From contig NZ_SHLD01000001.1 of the NCBI RefSeq assembly GCF_004217615.1, positions 4,278,001-4,342,000 on the forward strand: a stretch of DNA of 64,000 nucleotides. Direction: 5' to 3'. The DNA comes from Micromonospora kangleipakensis (GTDB lineage Bacteria > Actinomycetota > Actinomycetes > Mycobacteriales > Micromonosporaceae). A program made the translations under genes and the position numbers. Below the pieces are notes generated by a model, which was given only the letters and a program-made list of their open reading frames with translations, did not search any database and was not told where the DNA came from. This document shows, piece after piece, positions 53,108-62,379 of the stretch. The first letter of the stretch is position 1; the number at the start of each line of letters is the position of its first letter.

Positions 53108-53682
53108 GCCGCCACCTCGTCCAGTGCGTCCCCGGCAAGGGTACGGAGCCGGGCCAGGGCCCGGGACTGGGCCACCCGCACCGCGGCCGCGGTCATCCCG
53201 ACGATCGCGCCCACCTCATCGGCGGAGAGCCCCACCGCGACCCGCAGCAGGATGATCTCCCGCTGCGCCTCCGGCAGCTTCTTCAGCAGCACCGACAGCC
53301 GTCGGGCCAGGTCGGTGGCGACCGCCTGCTGCTCCGGCCCGGGAGCGGCGTCGGGCTGCTCCAGCGGAGCGTCGGTGGGGGTGACGGCGGAGTCGCGGAT
53401 CGCCGCGCGTTGCGCGTCGGCCACCTTGTGCGCGGCGATGCCGTAGACGAAGGCGGCAAAGGGCGAGCCCTGGTCGCGGTAGCGGGGCAGCGCCCGCAGC
53501 ACCGCGAGACAGACCTCCTGGGCGACGTCGTCGGCGGTGGCGTACGCGCCGCCGATGCGACCCAGGCGGGCCCGGCAGTAGCGGACGAGGCCGGGGCGTA
53601 CCTCGGTGAGCAGCGCCGACGTGGCCGCCCGGTCGCCCGCGGCGGCCCGACGGACTAGCTCTGGCTCGATCACTCTGGTCAT
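53104..53682 (-). CDS. SigD/ShbA-type RNA polymerase sigma factor
   Basis: This 192-residue ECF-like sigma factor contains region 2 (PGLVRYCRARLGRIGGAYAT, ADDVAQEVCLAVLRALPRYR, FVYGIAAHKVADAQRAAIRD) and region 4 (LPEAQREIILLRVAVGLSAD, EVGAIVGMTAAAVRVAQSRA). The VAQEVCLAVLRALPRYR box and coupling to an RsdA-like gene place it with mycobacterial SigD and streptomycete ShbA, which drives hrdB in Streptomyces. It is transcribed away from the mce operon, with 164 bp between starts. Confidence 0.9.
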   Translation of the reverse strand: MTRVIEPELVRRAAAGDRAATSALLTEVRPGLVRYCRARLGRIGGAYATADDVAQEVCLAVLRALPRYRDQGSPFAAFVYGIAAHKVADAQRAAIRDSAVTPTDAPLEQPDAAPGPEQQAVATDLARRLSVLLKKLPEAQREIILLRVAVGLSADEVGAIVGMTAAAVRVAQSRALARLRTLAGDALDEVAA

Positions 53683-53846
53683 GGCGTTTGCGAGGCACCT
53701 TCATTACCGGCCGGTTACCGGCACGCTATCGAGCCCACCCCCGTTTTGCCTAGTTCGCCGAGGGTGACGGAGGGTTGACGCAAAGAAAGGTGTTGCGCCG
53801 GCGGCCGCTCCCGCGATGTCCCAGATGACGACGGAGGGAGGGGTCG

Positions 53847-54854
53847 ATGGGTGTCGAGGTGACCGTGCAGGGGCTGACCAAGTCCTTCGGCGGGCAGCCC
53901 GTGTGGTCGGACGTCTCCCTCACCCTGCCGGCGGGGGAGATCTCCGTTCTGCTCGGACCGTCCGGCACCGGCAAGTCGGTCTTCCTCAAGACGCTGGTCG
54001 GCCTGCTCCGCCCCGACCGGGGTTCCATCGTGATCGAGGGGCGGGACCTGCCCCGCCTCTCCGAGCGGGCGCTGTACGAGGTGCGCAAGCTCTTCGGCGT
54101 GCTGTTCCAGGACGGCGCGCTGTTCGGCTCGATGAACATCTACGACAACGTGGCGTTCCCGCTGCGCGAGCACACCCGCAAGTCCGAGTCGCAGATCCGC
54201 GCCGTGGTCACCGAGAAGCTCGACATGGTCGGCCTGGTCGGCGCCGAGAAGAAGCTGCCCGGCGAGATCTCCGGCGGCATGCGCAAGCGGGCCGGGCTGG
54301 CCCGGGCCCTCGTCCTCGACCCGCAGATCATCCTCTTCGACGAGCCGGACTCGGGGCTGGACCCGGTGCGCACCGCGTACCTCAACCAGCTCATCATCGA
54401 CCTCAACCAGCGCACCGAGGCGACGTTCCTGATCGTGACCCACGACATCAACACCGCCCGGACCGTGCCGGACAACATCGGCCTGATCTACCACGGTCAC
54501 CTGGCCATGTTCGGCCCCCGGGAGATGCTGCTGTCCAGCACCGAACCGGTGGTGCGGCAGTTCCTCAACGCCCAACGGGTCGGGCCGATCGGCATGGCCG
54601 AGGAGAAGGACGCCGAGGAGCTCGAGGCCGAGGCGCAGGCCGGCGTCGAGCTGCCGCCGCTGCCGCCCATCCCCGTGCAGCTCCCGCCCTCCGACGGGCT
54701 GCCCCGGCGGGCCGAGCGCCCACCCGGCCAGTGGTGCCGGGAGCACGGCGTCACCCCGCCGCCCGGTTCGTTCGCGGGCCGGCACGACGCGGAGCGCCCC
54801 ACCGTCGAGCTGGACGGCGTGGACCTGCGCAACCACCGGGAGGTGGCCGGATGA
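53847..54854 (+). CDS. mkl: Mce import ABC ATPase (Mkl/MlaF-like)
   Basis: This 335-residue ATPase powers lipid import by the Mce complex. It has Walker A LGPSGTGKS (Gly37-Ser44), the Q-loop in LFQDGALFGSMN, the signature ISGGMRKRAGLARAL, Walker B IILFDEPDSGLDP and the switch His in IVTHDINTAR. The C-terminal ~90 residues are an acidic/Pro-rich tail seen in actinobacterial Mkl proteins. GGAGGGAGGGG precedes the ATG. It begins an operon that runs past the window end. Confidence 0.93.
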   Translation: MGVEVTVQGLTKSFGGQPVWSDVSLTLPAGEISVLLGPSGTGKSVFLKTLVGLLRPDRGSIVIEGRDLPRLSERALYEVRKLFGVLFQDGALFGSMNIYDNVAFPLREHTRKSESQIRAVVTEKLDMVGLVGAEKKLPGEISGGMRKRAGLARALVLDPQIILFDEPDSGLDPVRTAYLNQLIIDLNQRTEATFLIVTHDINTARTVPDNIGLIYHGHLAMFGPREMLLSSTEPVVRQFLNAQRVGPIGMAEEKDAEELEAEAQAGVELPPLPPIPVQLPPSDGLPRRAERPPGQWCREHGVTPPPGSFAGRHDAERPTVELDGVDLRNHREVAG

Positions 54855-55621
54855 GCGCCCCGGTGGCCGCGCTGCGCCGCTCCGGCGAGTTCTTCGCGTT
54901 CTGCCTGGACACGCTGCGCGGCCTGGGCCGCCGGCCGGTGCAGGTCCGCGAGTTCGTCCAGCAGGCGTGGTTCATCAGCTCGGTGTCGATCCTGCCGGCC
55001 GCGCTGGTCTCCATCCCGTTCGGCGCGGTCATCGCCCTGCAGCTCGGCTCCCTGGTCCGGCAGCTCGGCGCGCAGTCGTTCACCGGCGCCGCGTCGGTGC
55101 TCGCCGTCGTCCGCGAGGCCGGCCCGATCGTCACCGCGCTGATCATCGCCGGCGCGGGCGGCTCGGCGATCTGCGCCGACCTGGGCTCCCGCAAGATCCG
55201 CGAGGAGCTGGACGCGATGCAGGTCCTGGGCATCGACCCGATCCAGCGCCTCGTGGTGCCCCGGGTGCTCGCCTCGGTGCTGGTCGCCGTGCTGCTCAAC
55301 GGGCTGGTCAGCGTGGTCGGGGTGACCGGCGGCTACACCTTCAACGTGGTGCTGCAGGGCGGCACCCCCGGGGCGTACCTGGCCAGCTTCCAGGCCCTCG
55401 GGCAGCTGCCCGACCTGCTGGTCGGCGAGGTCAAGGCGGCGCTCTTCGGCGCCACCGCCGCGCTCGTCGCCTGCTACCAGGGGATGAACGCCAAGGGCGG
55501 CCCCAAGGGCGTCGGCGACGCCGTCAACCAGAGCGTCGTCATCACCTTCATGCTGCTGTTCGCGCTGAACTTCGTCGTCACGGCCGTGTACTTCCAGGTC
55601 GTACCGCAGAAGGGGAGCTGA
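54851..55621 (+). CDS. yrbEA: YrbE1A-like MlaE permease of the mce operon
   Basis: This 256-residue permease has helices including SILPAALVSIPFGAVIALQL, GPIVTALIIAGAGGSAICAD and FMLLFALNFVVTAVYFQVV. The conserved MlaE segment DLGSRKIREELDAMQVLGID follows the second. It pairs with the next gene product to form the transmembrane core. ATG overlaps the ATPase stop. Confidence 0.93.
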   Translation: MSAPVAALRRSGEFFAFCLDTLRGLGRRPVQVREFVQQAWFISSVSILPAALVSIPFGAVIALQLGSLVRQLGAQSFTGAASVLAVVREAGPIVTALIIAGAGGSAICADLGSRKIREELDAMQVLGIDPIQRLVVPRVLASVLVAVLLNGLVSVVGVTGGYTFNVVLQGGTPGAYLASFQALGQLPDLLVGEVKAALFGATAALVACYQGMNAKGGPKGVGDAVNQSVVITFMLLFALNFVVTAVYFQVVPQKGS

Positions 55622-55622
55622 C

Positions 55623-56426
55623 GTGGCGGTGCTGCGCTACCTCGACGACCTGGGCGGACAGCTCGCCTTCTACCTGCGCGCCTTCGCCTGGACGCCGCGC
55701 ACCCTGCGCCGCTACAAGCGCGAGGTGGTCCGGCTGCTGGCCGAGGTCAGCTTCGGCTCCGGCGCGCTCGCCGTGCTCGGCGGCACCGTCGGCGTGATCT
55801 GCTTCCTCACCTTCTTCACCGGCACCGAGGTCGGCCTGCAGGGCTACCAGGCGCTCGACCAGATCGGCAGCAGCGCCTTCACCGGCTTCGTCTCGGCCTA
55901 CTTCAACACCCGGGAGATCTCGCCGCTGGTGGCGGCGCTGGCGCTCTCGGCCACCGTCGGCTGCGGGTTCACCGCCCAGCTCGGCGCGATGCGGATCTCC
56001 GAGGAGGTCGACGCGCTGGAGGTGATGGGCGTGCCGTCGCTGCCGTTCCTGGTCACCACCCGGATGATCGCCGGCTTCGTCGCGGTCGTCCCGCTGTACG
56101 TGGTGGGCCTGCTCGCCAGCTACCTGGCCACCCGCACCATCGCCGTCGGCTACTTCGGACAGTCCGCCGGCACCTACGACTACTACTTCCACCTCTTCCT
56201 GCCGCCCGGGGACGTGCTCTGGTCCTTCGGCAAGGTGCTGGTCTTCAGCGTGATCGTGGTGCTGGTGCACTGCTGGTACGGCTACACCGCCAAGGGCGGG
56301 CCGGCCGGGGTGGGCGTCGCCGTCGGGCGGGCCGTCCGCACCGCCATCGTCGCGGTCAATGTCGTCGACTTCTTCCTGTCCCTGGCCATCTGGGGCGCCA
56401 CGACCACCGTCCGGATCGCGGGGTGA
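55623..56426 (+). CDS. yrbEB: YrbE1B-like MlaE permease of the mce operon
   Basis: This 267-residue MlaE-family partner has VLGGTVGVICFLTFFTGTEV, LGAMRISEEVDALEVMGVPS (the cytosolic MlaE helix that contacts the ATPase) and a last helix before the C-terminal VRIAG. YGYTAKGGPAGVGVAVGRAV is conserved in YrbEB. GTG 55623 follows the preceding stop by one base. It forms the heterodimeric permease with YrbEA. Confidence 0.93.
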   Translation: MAVLRYLDDLGGQLAFYLRAFAWTPRTLRRYKREVVRLLAEVSFGSGALAVLGGTVGVICFLTFFTGTEVGLQGYQALDQIGSSAFTGFVSAYFNTREISPLVAALALSATVGCGFTAQLGAMRISEEVDALEVMGVPSLPFLVTTRMIAGFVAVVPLYVVGLLASYLATRTIAVGYFGQSAGTYDYYFHLFLPPGDVLWSFGKVLVFSVIVVLVHCWYGYTAKGGPAGVGVAVGRAVRTAIVAVNVVDFFLSLAIWGATTTVRIAG

Positions 56427-57715
56427 ACATGAGACATCGCGTCCTCGGCATCGTCTTCATCGCCGTGCTGACCGCGGCGCTGACCGCCTCCGTGCTGCAG
56501 TACCGCAAGGCGTTCACCCCGGTCGAGCGGGTCACCCTGCACGCGGACCGCGCCGGCCTGCAACTGCTCGACGGCGCCGACGTCAAGGTCCGCGGCGTCG
56601 TCGTCGGCGACGTCCGCTCGGTACGCAGCGACGGCGGCGGGGCCGTCATCGGGCTGGCGCTCGACCCGGCCACCACCGACCGGATCCCCGCCGACGTGAC
56701 CGCCCGGCTGCTGCCCAAGACCCTCTTCGGCGAGCGGTACGTGGAGCTGGTCCCCCCGCCCACCAGCACCGCCGGGCCGATCCGCGACGGCGCGGTCATC
56801 ACCCAGGACCGCAGCCGCACCGCCGTCGAGCTGGAACGGGTCCTCGACCGGGCGCTGCCGCTGCTGCAGTCCATCCGGCCCGACCAGCTCGCCGCCACCC
56901 TCGGCGCCATCTCCACCGCCCTGGAGGGGCGCGGCGACCAGCTCGGGGCGAACCTGACCCGGCTCGACGCGTACCTGCGGCAGCTCAACCCGGAGCTGCC
57001 CACCATCGCCGAGGACGTCCGCCAGCTCGCCGTCGCGCTGGACGGCTACGACGCCGCGCTGCCGGACCTGCTCGCCCTGCTGCGCGACGTCACCGTCACC
57101 GCAGCCACGGTCACCGACCAGCGCACGCAGCTCGCCGCGTTCCTCGCCGACACCACCGACACCGCCGACACCACCCGGGGCTTCCTCGACCGGCACGGCG
57201 ACCAGCTCATCCGGCTCGGCCACGTCAGCCGCCCGGTGCTGGAACTGCTCGCCACCTATGCCCCCGAGTACCCGTGCCTGGCCCACGGCCTGGTCGCCCT
57301 GCAACCCCGGGTCGAGGAGGTCTTCGCCGGCGGGCGGATGCACATCACCCTGGAGGTGACCCGCGACGGCGGCCCGTACGAGCGGGGCCGCGACGAGCCG
57401 GTCTACGCCGCCCACGACGGCCCCGACTGCCGGGGCCTGCCCGACCCGAAGGTGCCCGCACCCGAGGTGCCGGTCGCCGACGGCTACGACCACGGCGGCA
57501 CCCGTACCCGGTCACTCCTGCCGGTCGGCACGCCGGCCGGCCCGGCCGCCCCCGCCGCCGGCCCCGCGATGGGGCGGGCCGGCACCGGCGAGGAGAGCGC
57601 CCTGGTCAAACCGCTCGTCGGCGGGCTCACCGGCACGCCCGCGGCGGAGGTGCCCGACATCGCGGTGCTGCTCTGGGGGCCGCTGCTGCGCGGAGCGGTG
57701 GTGAACGCCCGATGA
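56423..57715 (+). CDS. mceA: MceA-like MCE domain protein
   Basis: This 430-residue protein has an N-terminal membrane anchor (VLGIVFIAVLTAALTASVLQ). The MCE/MlaD domain spans about 35-115 (LQLLDGADVKVRGVVVGDVR). A helical domain follows (AELERVLDRALPLLQ-like), and then a region with LLATYAPEYPCLAHGL typical of MceA. The C-terminal Pro/Gly-rich section is unusual in length. The start is GTG 56423 (ATG 56429 is also possible). It likely forms part of the periplasmic lipid tunnel with MceB-F. Confidence 0.92.
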   Translation: MNMRHRVLGIVFIAVLTAALTASVLQYRKAFTPVERVTLHADRAGLQLLDGADVKVRGVVVGDVRSVRSDGGGAVIGLALDPATTDRIPADVTARLLPKTLFGERYVELVPPPTSTAGPIRDGAVITQDRSRTAVELERVLDRALPLLQSIRPDQLAATLGAISTALEGRGDQLGANLTRLDAYLRQLNPELPTIAEDVRQLAVALDGYDAALPDLLALLRDVTVTAATVTDQRTQLAAFLADTTDTADTTRGFLDRHGDQLIRLGHVSRPVLELLATYAPEYPCLAHGLVALQPRVEEVFAGGRMHITLEVTRDGGPYERGRDEPVYAAHDGPDCRGLPDPKVPAPEVPVADGYDHGGTRTRSLLPVGTPAGPAAPAAGPAMGRAGTGEESALVKPLVGGLTGTPAAEVPDIAVLLWGPLLRGAVVNAR

Positions 57716-58746
57716 CCGGGAAGACGACCGGTTCGCTGGTCAAGCTCGTGGTCTTCGCCGTGGTGACCCTGCTCGCCACCGCGCTGCTCGCCCAGACCCT
57801 CGGCGCGTTCCCGCCCGACGGCGTCACCTACCGGGCCCGGTTCACCGACGTGACCGGGCTGCTGCCCGGCGACGACGTGCGGATCGCCGGGGTGCGGGTG
57901 GGCAAGGTCAGCGACATCGCGGTGGTCGACGACACGGTCGCCGAGGTGGCCTTCACCGTCGACCGCGACGTGCCGGTGGCCACCAGCGTCCGCGCGAAGA
58001 TCCGCTACCGGAACCTGGTCGGCCAGCGGTACGTGGCGCTGAGCGAGGGCCCGGGGGAGGGGCGGCCGCTGCGCGCCGACGGGCTGATCCCGCTCACCCA
58101 GACCACGCCCGCGCTGGACCTGACCGTGCTGTTCAACGGGTTCCGGCCGCTGTTCACCGCGCTGGACCCCGACGACGTCAACAAGCTGGCGTACGAGATC
58201 ATCCAGGTCCTCCAGGGCGAGGGCGGCACCGTCGCCAGCCTGCTGCACCGCACCGCGTCGCTGACCAACACCCTCGCCGACCGCGACGCGGTGATCGGCC
58301 GGGTGGTCACCAACCTCAACCGGGTCCTGGCGACCCTGGCCACCCGGGACCGGGAGCTGGACCAGAGCATCGCCCAGCTGCAGCAGTTCGTCTCCGGACT
58401 GGCCGCCGACCGCACCGCCATCGGCGACGCCCTGGTCAACCTGGGCGAGCTGACCACCACGACCTCCTCGCTGCTGGGTCAGGTGCGACCGCCGCTGGCC
58501 GCCGACGTCCGCGCCCTCGACGACCTCGCCGGCACCCTGAACCGCAACTCCGCCGTCATCGACGGCACCCTGGGCCGGCTGCCGCAGCGCTACGAGTCGC
58601 TCACCCGGGTCGCCTCCTACGGCTCCTGGTTCAACTTCTACCTCTGCGACTTCGACGGGCGGGTCGCCGTCGCCGGCCGGGCCCCGCTGAACCCGGCCAC
58701 CTTCAGCGCCCCCGCCGCCCGCTGCGCCACCGGAGGCAGCCAGTGA
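57712..58746 (+). CDS. mceB: MceB-like MCE domain protein
   Basis: This 344-residue protein has an N-terminal anchor (LVKLVVFAVVTLLATALLAQ), an MCE domain (ARFTDVTGLLPGDDVRIAGV, VRVGKVSDIAVVDD) and long amphipathic helices suited to a tunnel wall. The typical MceB ending YGSWFNFYLCDFDGRV is followed by a short tail. The ATGA overlap with mceA supports translational coupling. Confidence 0.93.
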   Translation: MTGKTTGSLVKLVVFAVVTLLATALLAQTLGAFPPDGVTYRARFTDVTGLLPGDDVRIAGVRVGKVSDIAVVDDTVAEVAFTVDRDVPVATSVRAKIRYRNLVGQRYVALSEGPGEGRPLRADGLIPLTQTTPALDLTVLFNGFRPLFTALDPDDVNKLAYEIIQVLQGEGGTVASLLHRTASLTNTLADRDAVIGRVVTNLNRVLATLATRDRELDQSIAQLQQFVSGLAADRTAIGDALVNLGELTTTTSSLLGQVRPPLAADVRALDDLAGTLNRNSAVIDGTLGRLPQRYESLTRVASYGSWFNFYLCDFDGRVAVAGRAPLNPATFSAPAARCATGGSQ

Positions 58747-59726
58747 AACCCTTCCGCGAACGCAACCCGGTCGTCGTCGGCGCGACCGCGCTGACGCTGA
58801 TCCTCGCCGCCCTGCTCGGCGCCTTCCAGCTCGACCGGCTGGCCGCCCTCACCGGCCGCACGTACCAGGCCGCGTTCCACGACGCCAGCGGCCTCGCCAC
58901 CGGCAACGAGGTCCGGGTCGCGGGGGTCCGGGTCGGCGCGGTGACCGGGGTGGAGCTGGCCCCCGGCGCCCAGCCGTACGTGCGGGTCCGGTTCCGGGTC
59001 GACGACGACGGCGTACGGCTCGGCCGCGACACCGGCGCCACCATCCGGATCAAGACCGTGCTCGGGCAGAAGTACCTCGCCCTGTCCCCGGCCGGACCGG
59101 GAAAGCTGCCCGAGGACGGGCAGATCCCGCTCGCCCGCACCGCCGCCCCGTTCGACGTGGTGCAGGCGGTCACCGGGCTCGCCGACACCCTCGACAAGGT
59201 CGACACCGACCAGCTCGCCCAGGCGTTCGACACCCTCTCCCGGACCTTCGCCGACACCCCGGCCAGCGTCACCACCTCGCTGACCGGGCTGTCCCGGCTG
59301 TCCCGGACCGTCGCGAGCCGCGACGCCGAGCTGCGGACCCTGCTCGCCCGGACCCGGGACGTCACCGGCGTGCTCGCCGAACGCGACGAGGAGTTCCGCA
59401 AGCTCGTCACCGACGGCGAGAAGCTGCTCGCCGAGGTCAGCCGCCGCCGCGACGCCATCCACCGGCTGCTCGTCGGCACCAACGACCTCAGCGTCCAGCT
59501 CTCCGGACTGGTCGCCGACAACCGCGCCCAGCTCGAACCGGCGCTGCGCAAGCTGCACGACGTGGTGGCGATCCTGCAACGCAACCGCGACGACCTGGAG
59601 CAGACCGTCCGGCGGATGGCCCCGTTCGTCACCGCGTTCGCCAACGTGGTCGGCAACGGCCGCTGGTTCGACTCGTACGTCGACGGCCTGCTCCAGCCGT
59701 ACCTGCCCACGACGGGAGGACGCTGA
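58743..59726 (+). CDS. mceC: MceC-like MCE domain protein
   Basis: This 327-residue protein starts MKPFRERNPVVVGATALTLI, with the RNPVVVG N-terminus usual for MceC. It has an anchor helix, an MCE domain (FHDASGLATGNEVRVAGVRV, IRIKTVLGQKYLALSPAG), and a helical part ending in FANVVGNGRWFDSYVDGLLQ. The overlaps on both sides are 4 and 1 bases. Confidence 0.93.
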   Translation: MKPFRERNPVVVGATALTLILAALLGAFQLDRLAALTGRTYQAAFHDASGLATGNEVRVAGVRVGAVTGVELAPGAQPYVRVRFRVDDDGVRLGRDTGATIRIKTVLGQKYLALSPAGPGKLPEDGQIPLARTAAPFDVVQAVTGLADTLDKVDTDQLAQAFDTLSRTFADTPASVTTSLTGLSRLSRTVASRDAELRTLLARTRDVTGVLAERDEEFRKLVTDGEKLLAEVSRRRDAIHRLLVGTNDLSVQLSGLVADNRAQLEPALRKLHDVVAILQRNRDDLEQTVRRMAPFVTAFANVVGNGRWFDSYVDGLLQPYLPTTGGR

Positions 59727-60970
59727 TGCCCGGCCCGATCCAGCGCTGGCGCCGCCCCCTGGCCGCCGCGACCGTGCTGCTGACCGCCGTCGCCGCCGGG
59801 GTGGTGCTGTGGCGCCACGAGCCACCGCAGCGGCGGGTGGTCGCGTACTTCACCAAGGCGGTCGGGGTCTACCCCGGCTCGGACGTGCGGGTGCTCGGGG
59901 TCCGGGTCGGCGAGGTCGAGGCGGTCACCCCGCAGGGCCGCACCGTCCGCGTCGAGATGCGCTACGACCCCACCGTGGACGTCCCCGCCGACGCCCAGGC
60001 GCTGATCGTCCCGCCCAGCGTGGTCAGCGACCGGTACGTCCAGCTCACCCCGGCGTTCACCGGCGGGTCGGCGCTGGCCGACGGCGCCCAGATCCCGGTC
60101 GAGCGGACCGCCGCCCCGATGGAGATCGACGACATCTACCAGGCGCTCGACGAGTTCAACCGCACCCTCGGCCCGCAGGGCGCCAACGCCGACGGCGCCC
60201 TCTCCGACCTGGTGGCCACCGGCCGGGCCAACCTGGAGGGCAACGGCGGCAACCTGCACGACACTCTCGACGGGCTGTCCCGCGCGCTGACCACCCTCGC
60301 CGACGGGCGGCAGGACCTCTTCGGCTCGGTGGCCAACCTGCAACGCTTCACCACCGCGCTGGCCCGCAGCGACCAGCAGGTACGCGGCTTCAACCAGCAG
60401 CTCGCCGACGTGGCCGAGCAGCTCGCCGGCGAGAAGGAGGAGCTGGCCGCCGCGCTGCGCAACCTCTCCGCCGCGCTGGCCGAGGTCACCACCTTCGTGC
60501 GGCAGAACCGCACCGCGCTGGCCTCGAACGTGGCCGCGCTGACCGACATCACCGGCGTGCTGGTCCGCCAGCAGCAGGCGGTCATCGACATCCTCGACGT
60601 GACGCCGCTGGCGGTGAACAACCTCAGCCTCGCCTACAACCCCCGCTCGGGCACCCTCGACACCCGCGACAACGCCCTCGGCCCCTACGACCCGGCCACC
60701 TTCGTCTGCTCGCTGATGGTGGACCAGCTCCCCGCCGGCCAGGTGCCGGCGAAGTGCACCGCGCTGGCGCAGACCCTGCGCTCCCGCGGCCTGCCCCTGA
60801 CCGACCAGCTGCGCAAGCTGCTCAAGCTGCCGCCCGGCGCCCCGGCGGCCGGCGGGTCCCCACCGGGTTCCATCAGCTCCCCCGGTGCGCCGACCGCCGA
60901 CCAGGCGCCGGGCGGCTCCACCAGCACCAGCGACCCGACGCTCGGCGGCATCCTGCGGGGCCCGGCATGA
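59726..60970 (+). CDS. mceD: MceD-like MCE domain protein
   Basis: This 414-residue protein has an anchor helix (PLAAATVLLTAVAAGVVLW) and an MCE domain (YFTKAVGVYPGSDVRVLGVR, VGEVEAVTPQG). Helices follow (NLQRFTTALARSDQQVRGFN), and then VNNLSLAYNPRSGTLDTRDN, a segment typical of MceD. A Ser/Pro/Gly-rich tail ends it. ATG 59726 overlaps the mceC stop. Confidence 0.93.
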   Translation: MPGPIQRWRRPLAAATVLLTAVAAGVVLWRHEPPQRRVVAYFTKAVGVYPGSDVRVLGVRVGEVEAVTPQGRTVRVEMRYDPTVDVPADAQALIVPPSVVSDRYVQLTPAFTGGSALADGAQIPVERTAAPMEIDDIYQALDEFNRTLGPQGANADGALSDLVATGRANLEGNGGNLHDTLDGLSRALTTLADGRQDLFGSVANLQRFTTALARSDQQVRGFNQQLADVAEQLAGEKEELAAALRNLSAALAEVTTFVRQNRTALASNVAALTDITGVLVRQQQAVIDILDVTPLAVNNLSLAYNPRSGTLDTRDNALGPYDPATFVCSLMVDQLPAGQVPAKCTALAQTLRSRGLPLTDQLRKLLKLPPGAPAAGGSPPGSISSPGAPTADQAPGGSTSTSDPTLGGILRGPA

Positions 60971-62379
60971 CCGCCCGGGCGCTGCGGATGCTGGCCGGCG
61001 TCGTCGTGGCGGCGCTGCTGCCCGCCGGCTGCGGGCTGCCCGAGCTCGCCGACCTGCCGCTGCCCGGCGGGGCGCCGGCCGGCGACGGCTACACCGTCAC
61101 CGCCGAGTTCGGCGACGTGCTCGACCTGGTGCCCCGGGCCGCCGTCAAGGTCGACGACGTGACCGTCGGCACCGTGGAGAAGATCTCCCTCGCCGGCTGG
61201 CACGCCCGGGTCCGGCTGCGCATCGACCGCGCGGTGCGGCTGCCCGCGAACGCCACCGCCGCCGTACGCCAGAGCAGCCTGCTCGGGGAGAAGTACGTGA
61301 CGGTGGCGGCGCCGCCCACCGGGCCGGCCAGCGGGCGCCTCGGCGACGGCGATGTCATCCCGCTCTCCCGCACCACCCGGGGCGCCGAGGTGGAGGAGGT
61401 GCTCGCCGCCCTCGGGCTGCTGCTCAACGGCGGCGGCCTGGCCCAGCTGCGGACCATCAACCAGGAGCTCGGCAAGGCCCTCGACGGCCGCGAACCCGAC
61501 GTCCGGGACACCCTGCGGCAGCTCGACACCTTCATCGGCGGACTCGACCGCCAGAAGACCGACATCGTCCGCGCCATCGACGCGCTCGACCGGCTGACCG
61601 GCCGGCTCGACCGGCAGCGGCAGGTCGTCGGCGACGCGCTGGACTCCCTCGCCCCCGGCCTGACCGTGCTGGCCCAGCAACGCGCCCAGCTCACCGGGGC
61701 GCTGACCGCCCTCGGCGAACTCGGCGAGGTCGGCAGCCGGGTGGTCGACCGCAGCCGCGACGACACCCTGGCCAGCGTAAAGGCGCTGCAACCGATCCTG
61801 GAGCAGCTCGCCCGGGCCGGCGACGACCTGCCGAAGTCGCTGGACTTCATGCTGTCGTACCCGTTCCCGCCCAACGTCACCGGCGCGATCGTCGGCGACT
61901 TCGTCAACCTCTCCGTCACCGCCGACCTCGACGCCGCCAGCATCCTGGCCAACCTGGTGGCCGCCGCCCCGGCCCCGGCCCGGCCGGCCACCCGGCCGAA
62001 CGCCCCCGCCGCGCCCCGGCCGCCCGCCGCGGGCGGCACGAAGCCCTCGCCCGGCGGCCTGCCCGGCGGCACCGGCCTCCCCGACCTGCCGCTGACGCAG
62101 TGCCTGCCCGACCCGAAGGACTTCCCGGACCGCTGGACGCCGCCGAAGGAGTGCGGGCTGCCCGAGGGCTGCGTGCTGCTCAAGCCCGGCTCGGCGGTGC
62201 CCCTCGGCGGCCTGCTGCTGCCCAAGGGGCTCGTGCCGCCGGGCACGGTCTTCCCGGCCGGCACCGAACTGCCGTCGGGCACCGTGCTGACCGCCGAGTG
62301 CGTGCTGCCGGTGACCGGGGCGATCACCGGGCAGGTCGGCGGCCTGCCGGACGTCCTGGGAGGAGGGCTGATCCCGTGA
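60967..62379 (+). CDS. mceE: MceE-like lipoprotein with MCE domain
   Basis: This 470-residue protein has a lipoprotein signal with lipidated Cys22 in LLPAGCGLPELADLP, as expected for MceE (LprK type). The MCE domain (AEFGDVLDLVPRAAVKVDDV, TVGTVEKISLAGW) and a long helical region follow. MLSYPFPPNVTGAIVGDFVN is the conserved MceE segment. The C-terminal 150 residues are Pro/Gly-rich with several cysteines. Confidence 0.93.
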   Translation: MTARALRMLAGVVVAALLPAGCGLPELADLPLPGGAPAGDGYTVTAEFGDVLDLVPRAAVKVDDVTVGTVEKISLAGWHARVRLRIDRAVRLPANATAAVRQSSLLGEKYVTVAAPPTGPASGRLGDGDVIPLSRTTRGAEVEEVLAALGLLLNGGGLAQLRTINQELGKALDGREPDVRDTLRQLDTFIGGLDRQKTDIVRAIDALDRLTGRLDRQRQVVGDALDSLAPGLTVLAQQRAQLTGALTALGELGEVGSRVVDRSRDDTLASVKALQPILEQLARAGDDLPKSLDFMLSYPFPPNVTGAIVGDFVNLSVTADLDAASILANLVAAAPAPARPATRPNAPAAPRPPAAGGTKPSPGGLPGGTGLPDLPLTQCLPDPKDFPDRWTPPKECGLPEGCVLLKPGSAVPLGGLLLPKGLVPPGTVFPAGTELPSGTVLTAECVLPVTGAITGQVGGLPDVLGGGLIP

